From Pseudomonadota bacterium (lineage in GTDB: Bacteria > Pseudomonadota > Alphaproteobacteria > Rhizobiales > Devosiaceae): a DNA stretch of 14,185 bases. A program made the translations under genes and the position numbers. Positions 12,774-14,185 of the stretch are shown here, piece after piece; positions within the stretch are counted from its first letter, which is position 1, and every line of letters begins with the position of its first letter. The notes beneath the pieces are model-generated. The model was not told where the DNA came from and ran no database searches. It was given only the letters and a program-made list of their open reading frames with translations. The DNA is taken from assembly GCA_023430705.1 (NCBI GenBank), contig JAEYZJ010000057.1, positions 1 to 14,185 of the forward strand, read 5' to 3'.

Positions 12774-14185
12774 ATGGCCGACCACGTTCCGCTCTTCCGC
12801 ATGGAAGGGATTTCGAAGCGCTACGGCGGCGTTCGCGCGCTCGAGAACGCCGATCTCACGGTCGAGGCCGGCCGCGTCCACGCCATCCTCGGCGAGAACG
12901 GCGCCGGCAAGTCGACGCTCATCAAGATCATCTCCGGCGTCGTGCAGCCGGACGAGGGCACGATGCTGCTCGATGGCCAGCCGGTGAACTTCCGCGATCC
13001 CGCGGCGGCCAATGCCGCCGGCATCGTCTGCATCTTCCAGGAACTCTCGCTCATTCCCGACCTCTCGGTCGCCGACAACATTGTCGTCTCGGCCCCGCCC
13101 ACCCGCTTCGGCATGATCGACCGGCGCGCCCAGCGCCGTCTCGCCGAGGAGGCGCTGGCCCGCGCCGGTGGCGCCGACATTCACCCGGCCGCGCTGGTGA
13201 AAGACCTGCCCCTGAGCCGCCGCCAGATCATCGAGATCGCCAAGGCGCTCGCCCGCAAGCCGCGCCTGCTGATCCTCGACGAAGCGACGTCCGCCCTCAC
13301 CGCCGCCGACGTCCGCACCGTGTTCGAGGTGCTCAAGCGTCTCCGCGCCGAGGGCATCGCACTGCTCTACATCTCGCACCGCATGCACGAGATCGCCGAG
13401 CTCGCCGACGACTGCACCGTGTTCCGCAACGGGCGCAAGATCGCGACCTATGCCGCCGGCACCCGCACCGACAACGAAGTGGTCGAGATGATGATCGGCC
13501 GCGAGTACCACCACGTCTTCCCGGACAAGCCAGCGCCGAAGCCGGTCGAGGCCGCGCCCGTGCTCGAGGTTCGCAACCTCGCCTGGGCCCCGCGCCTCAA
13601 CAGCGTCTCGCTCACCGCCCGCGCCGGGGAGGTCGTCGGCCTCGGCGGCCTCGACGGCCAGGGCCAGCGCGAACTGCTGCTGGCGCTGTTCGGCGTCCTG
13701 CGCGGCACCTCCGGCGAGGTGCGGGTCGACGGCCGGCCCACCGCCATCCATTCGCCCCGCGCCGCCAAGGCCGCCGGCATCGGCATGGCGCTGATCCCCG
13801 AGGACCGCAAGACCGAGGGCCTGATGCTGCCCATGTCGGTGCGCGACAACCTGAGCTTTGCCGCCCTGTCCGATCTCTCGCGCGGCGGCATGATAGATAC
13901 CGGGCGCGAGCGGCAGGCCATCGACGAGATGATCCGGCTGCTGGCCATCAGGACCGACGGCACCTCCGTGCCGGCCGGCTCGCTCTCGGGCGGCAACCAG
14001 CAGAAGCTGGTGATCGCCAAGTGGCTGATGCGCAATCCGCGCATCATCCTGCTCAACGACCCCACCCGCGGCATCGACGTCGGCACCAAGCAGGAGATCT
14101 ACGCCCTGCTCCGCCGCCTCGCCGACGCCGGCGCCGCCATCATCCTCTACTCGACCGACTACGACGAGCTGATCGGCTGCTGCGA
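12774..14185 (+). CDS. RbsA-like double-ATPase subunit of the sugar ABC importer (truncated at window end)
   Basis: The first 470 residues of a CUT2-type ATPase with two fused nucleotide-binding domains are present; about 30-40 residues are missing. Domain 1 has Walker A GENGAGKST (40-48), the Q-loop FQELSLIPD (88-96), Walker B LLILDEATSAL (165-175) and the switch histidine in YISHRMHEI (199-207). Its signature is LSRRQ (147-151), not LSGGQ. Domain 2 has the degenerate Walker A normal for this family (GLDGQGQRE, 292-300), an intact signature LSGGNQQK (404-411) and Walker B ILLNDPTRGIDVG (425-437), where the usual DE is ND. One of the two composite ATP sites should thus be catalytic and the other not. 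AGGAAG precedes ATG 12774. The permease gene is expected just beyond the window. Confidence 0.93.
   Translation, partial: MADHVPLFRMEGISKRYGGVRALENADLTVEAGRVHAILGENGAGKSTLIKIISGVVQPDEGTMLLDGQPVNFRDPAAANAAGIVCIFQELSLIPDLSVADNIVVSAPPTRFGMIDRRAQRRLAEEALARAGGADIHPAALVKDLPLSRRQIIEIAKALARKPRLLILDEATSALTAADVRTVFEVLKRLRAEGIALLYISHRMHEIAELADDCTVFRNGRKIATYAAGTRTDNEVVEMMIGREYHHVFPDKPAPKPVEAAPVLEVRNLAWAPRLNSVSLTARAGEVVGLGGLDGQGQRELLLALFGVLRGTSGEVRVDGRPTAIHSPRAAKAAGIGMALIPEDRKTEGLMLPMSVRDNLSFAALSDLSRGGMIDTGRERQAIDEMIRLLAIRTDGTSVPAGSLSGGNQQKLVIAKWLMRNPRIILLNDPTRGIDVGTKQEIYALLRRLADAGAAIILYSTDYDELIGCC

Noticed and set aside
11593..13751. Two long minus-strand frames opposite the binding-protein and ATPase genes
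   Set aside because: Both are composition-driven shadows of strongly conserved genes.

Overview
The window is a GC-rich stretch of chromosome, or of a large replicon, from an alphaproteobacterium. The best guess is the Hyphomicrobiales, for example the Devosia neighbourhood. The reasons are the very strong G/C third-position bias, an HmrR/CueR-type copper regulator, and rhizobial-style sugar-acid catabolism and CUT2 transport genes. The taxonomic call is an inference. I saw no tRNA, rRNA, IS element or CRISPR array.

Layout. (1) 1-1798 is a copper module. A leftward copper P-type ATPase, truncated at the window edge and bearing tandem YHS metal-binding domains, is divergent from a rightward CueR/HmrR regulator. 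The operator/promoter between them has the classic overlong spacer. A GNAT acetyltransferase overlaps the end of the regulator. (2) 1866-4362 holds a leftward GabD-like aldehyde dehydrogenase and a divergent rightward SMP-30/gluconolactonase-family lactonase. (3) 4420-4806 is a leftward Rnk-type GreA/GreB C-terminal-domain protein. (4) 5107-6938 is a leftward two-gene operon: a full-length altronate/galactarate (UxaA/GarD) family dehydratase, with an acylphosphatase overlapping its stop codon. (5) 7084-8322 is a divergent rightward pair: an FCD/GntR regulator and a FucU-type sugar mutarotase. (6) 8378-9250 is a leftward transglutaminase-like protein of unknown role. (7) 9439-10290 is an FAH-family 2,4-diketo-3-deoxy-L-fuconate/rhamnonate hydrolase-like enzyme, closed by a strong intrinsic terminator. 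(8) 10291-10710 is an AT-richer, 420-base regulatory region. (9) 10711-14185 holds a second FCD/GntR regulator, a periplasmic sugar-binding protein and an RbsA-like double ATPase that runs off the window.

How they work together. FucU, the diketo-acid hydrolase, a sugar-lactonase fold, a sugar-acid dehydratase, an aldehyde dehydrogenase and a CUT2 sugar importer together read as an oxidative (non-phosphorylating) deoxysugar or sugar-acid pathway. L-fucose, or a related sugar such as L-rhamnose, D-arabinose or L-galactose, is the leading substrate guess. The two sugar/keto-acid dehydrogenases that such a pathway needs are not in the window. The dehydratase is of the UxaA type, not the enolase-superfamily fuconate dehydratase. 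That combination recalls the Campylobacter jejuni fucose locus, but here it is paired with the hydrolase branch.

The most interesting sequence signal is a shared perfect palindrome with core CTAACATGTTAG. It lies at the first regulator's start codon (7071-7082) and again at 10502-10515 upstream of the second regulator. It ties the two halves of the locus into one probable regulon. At the first site it overlaps a plausible -10 element, spaced so that the transcript could begin at the ATG itself (leaderless).
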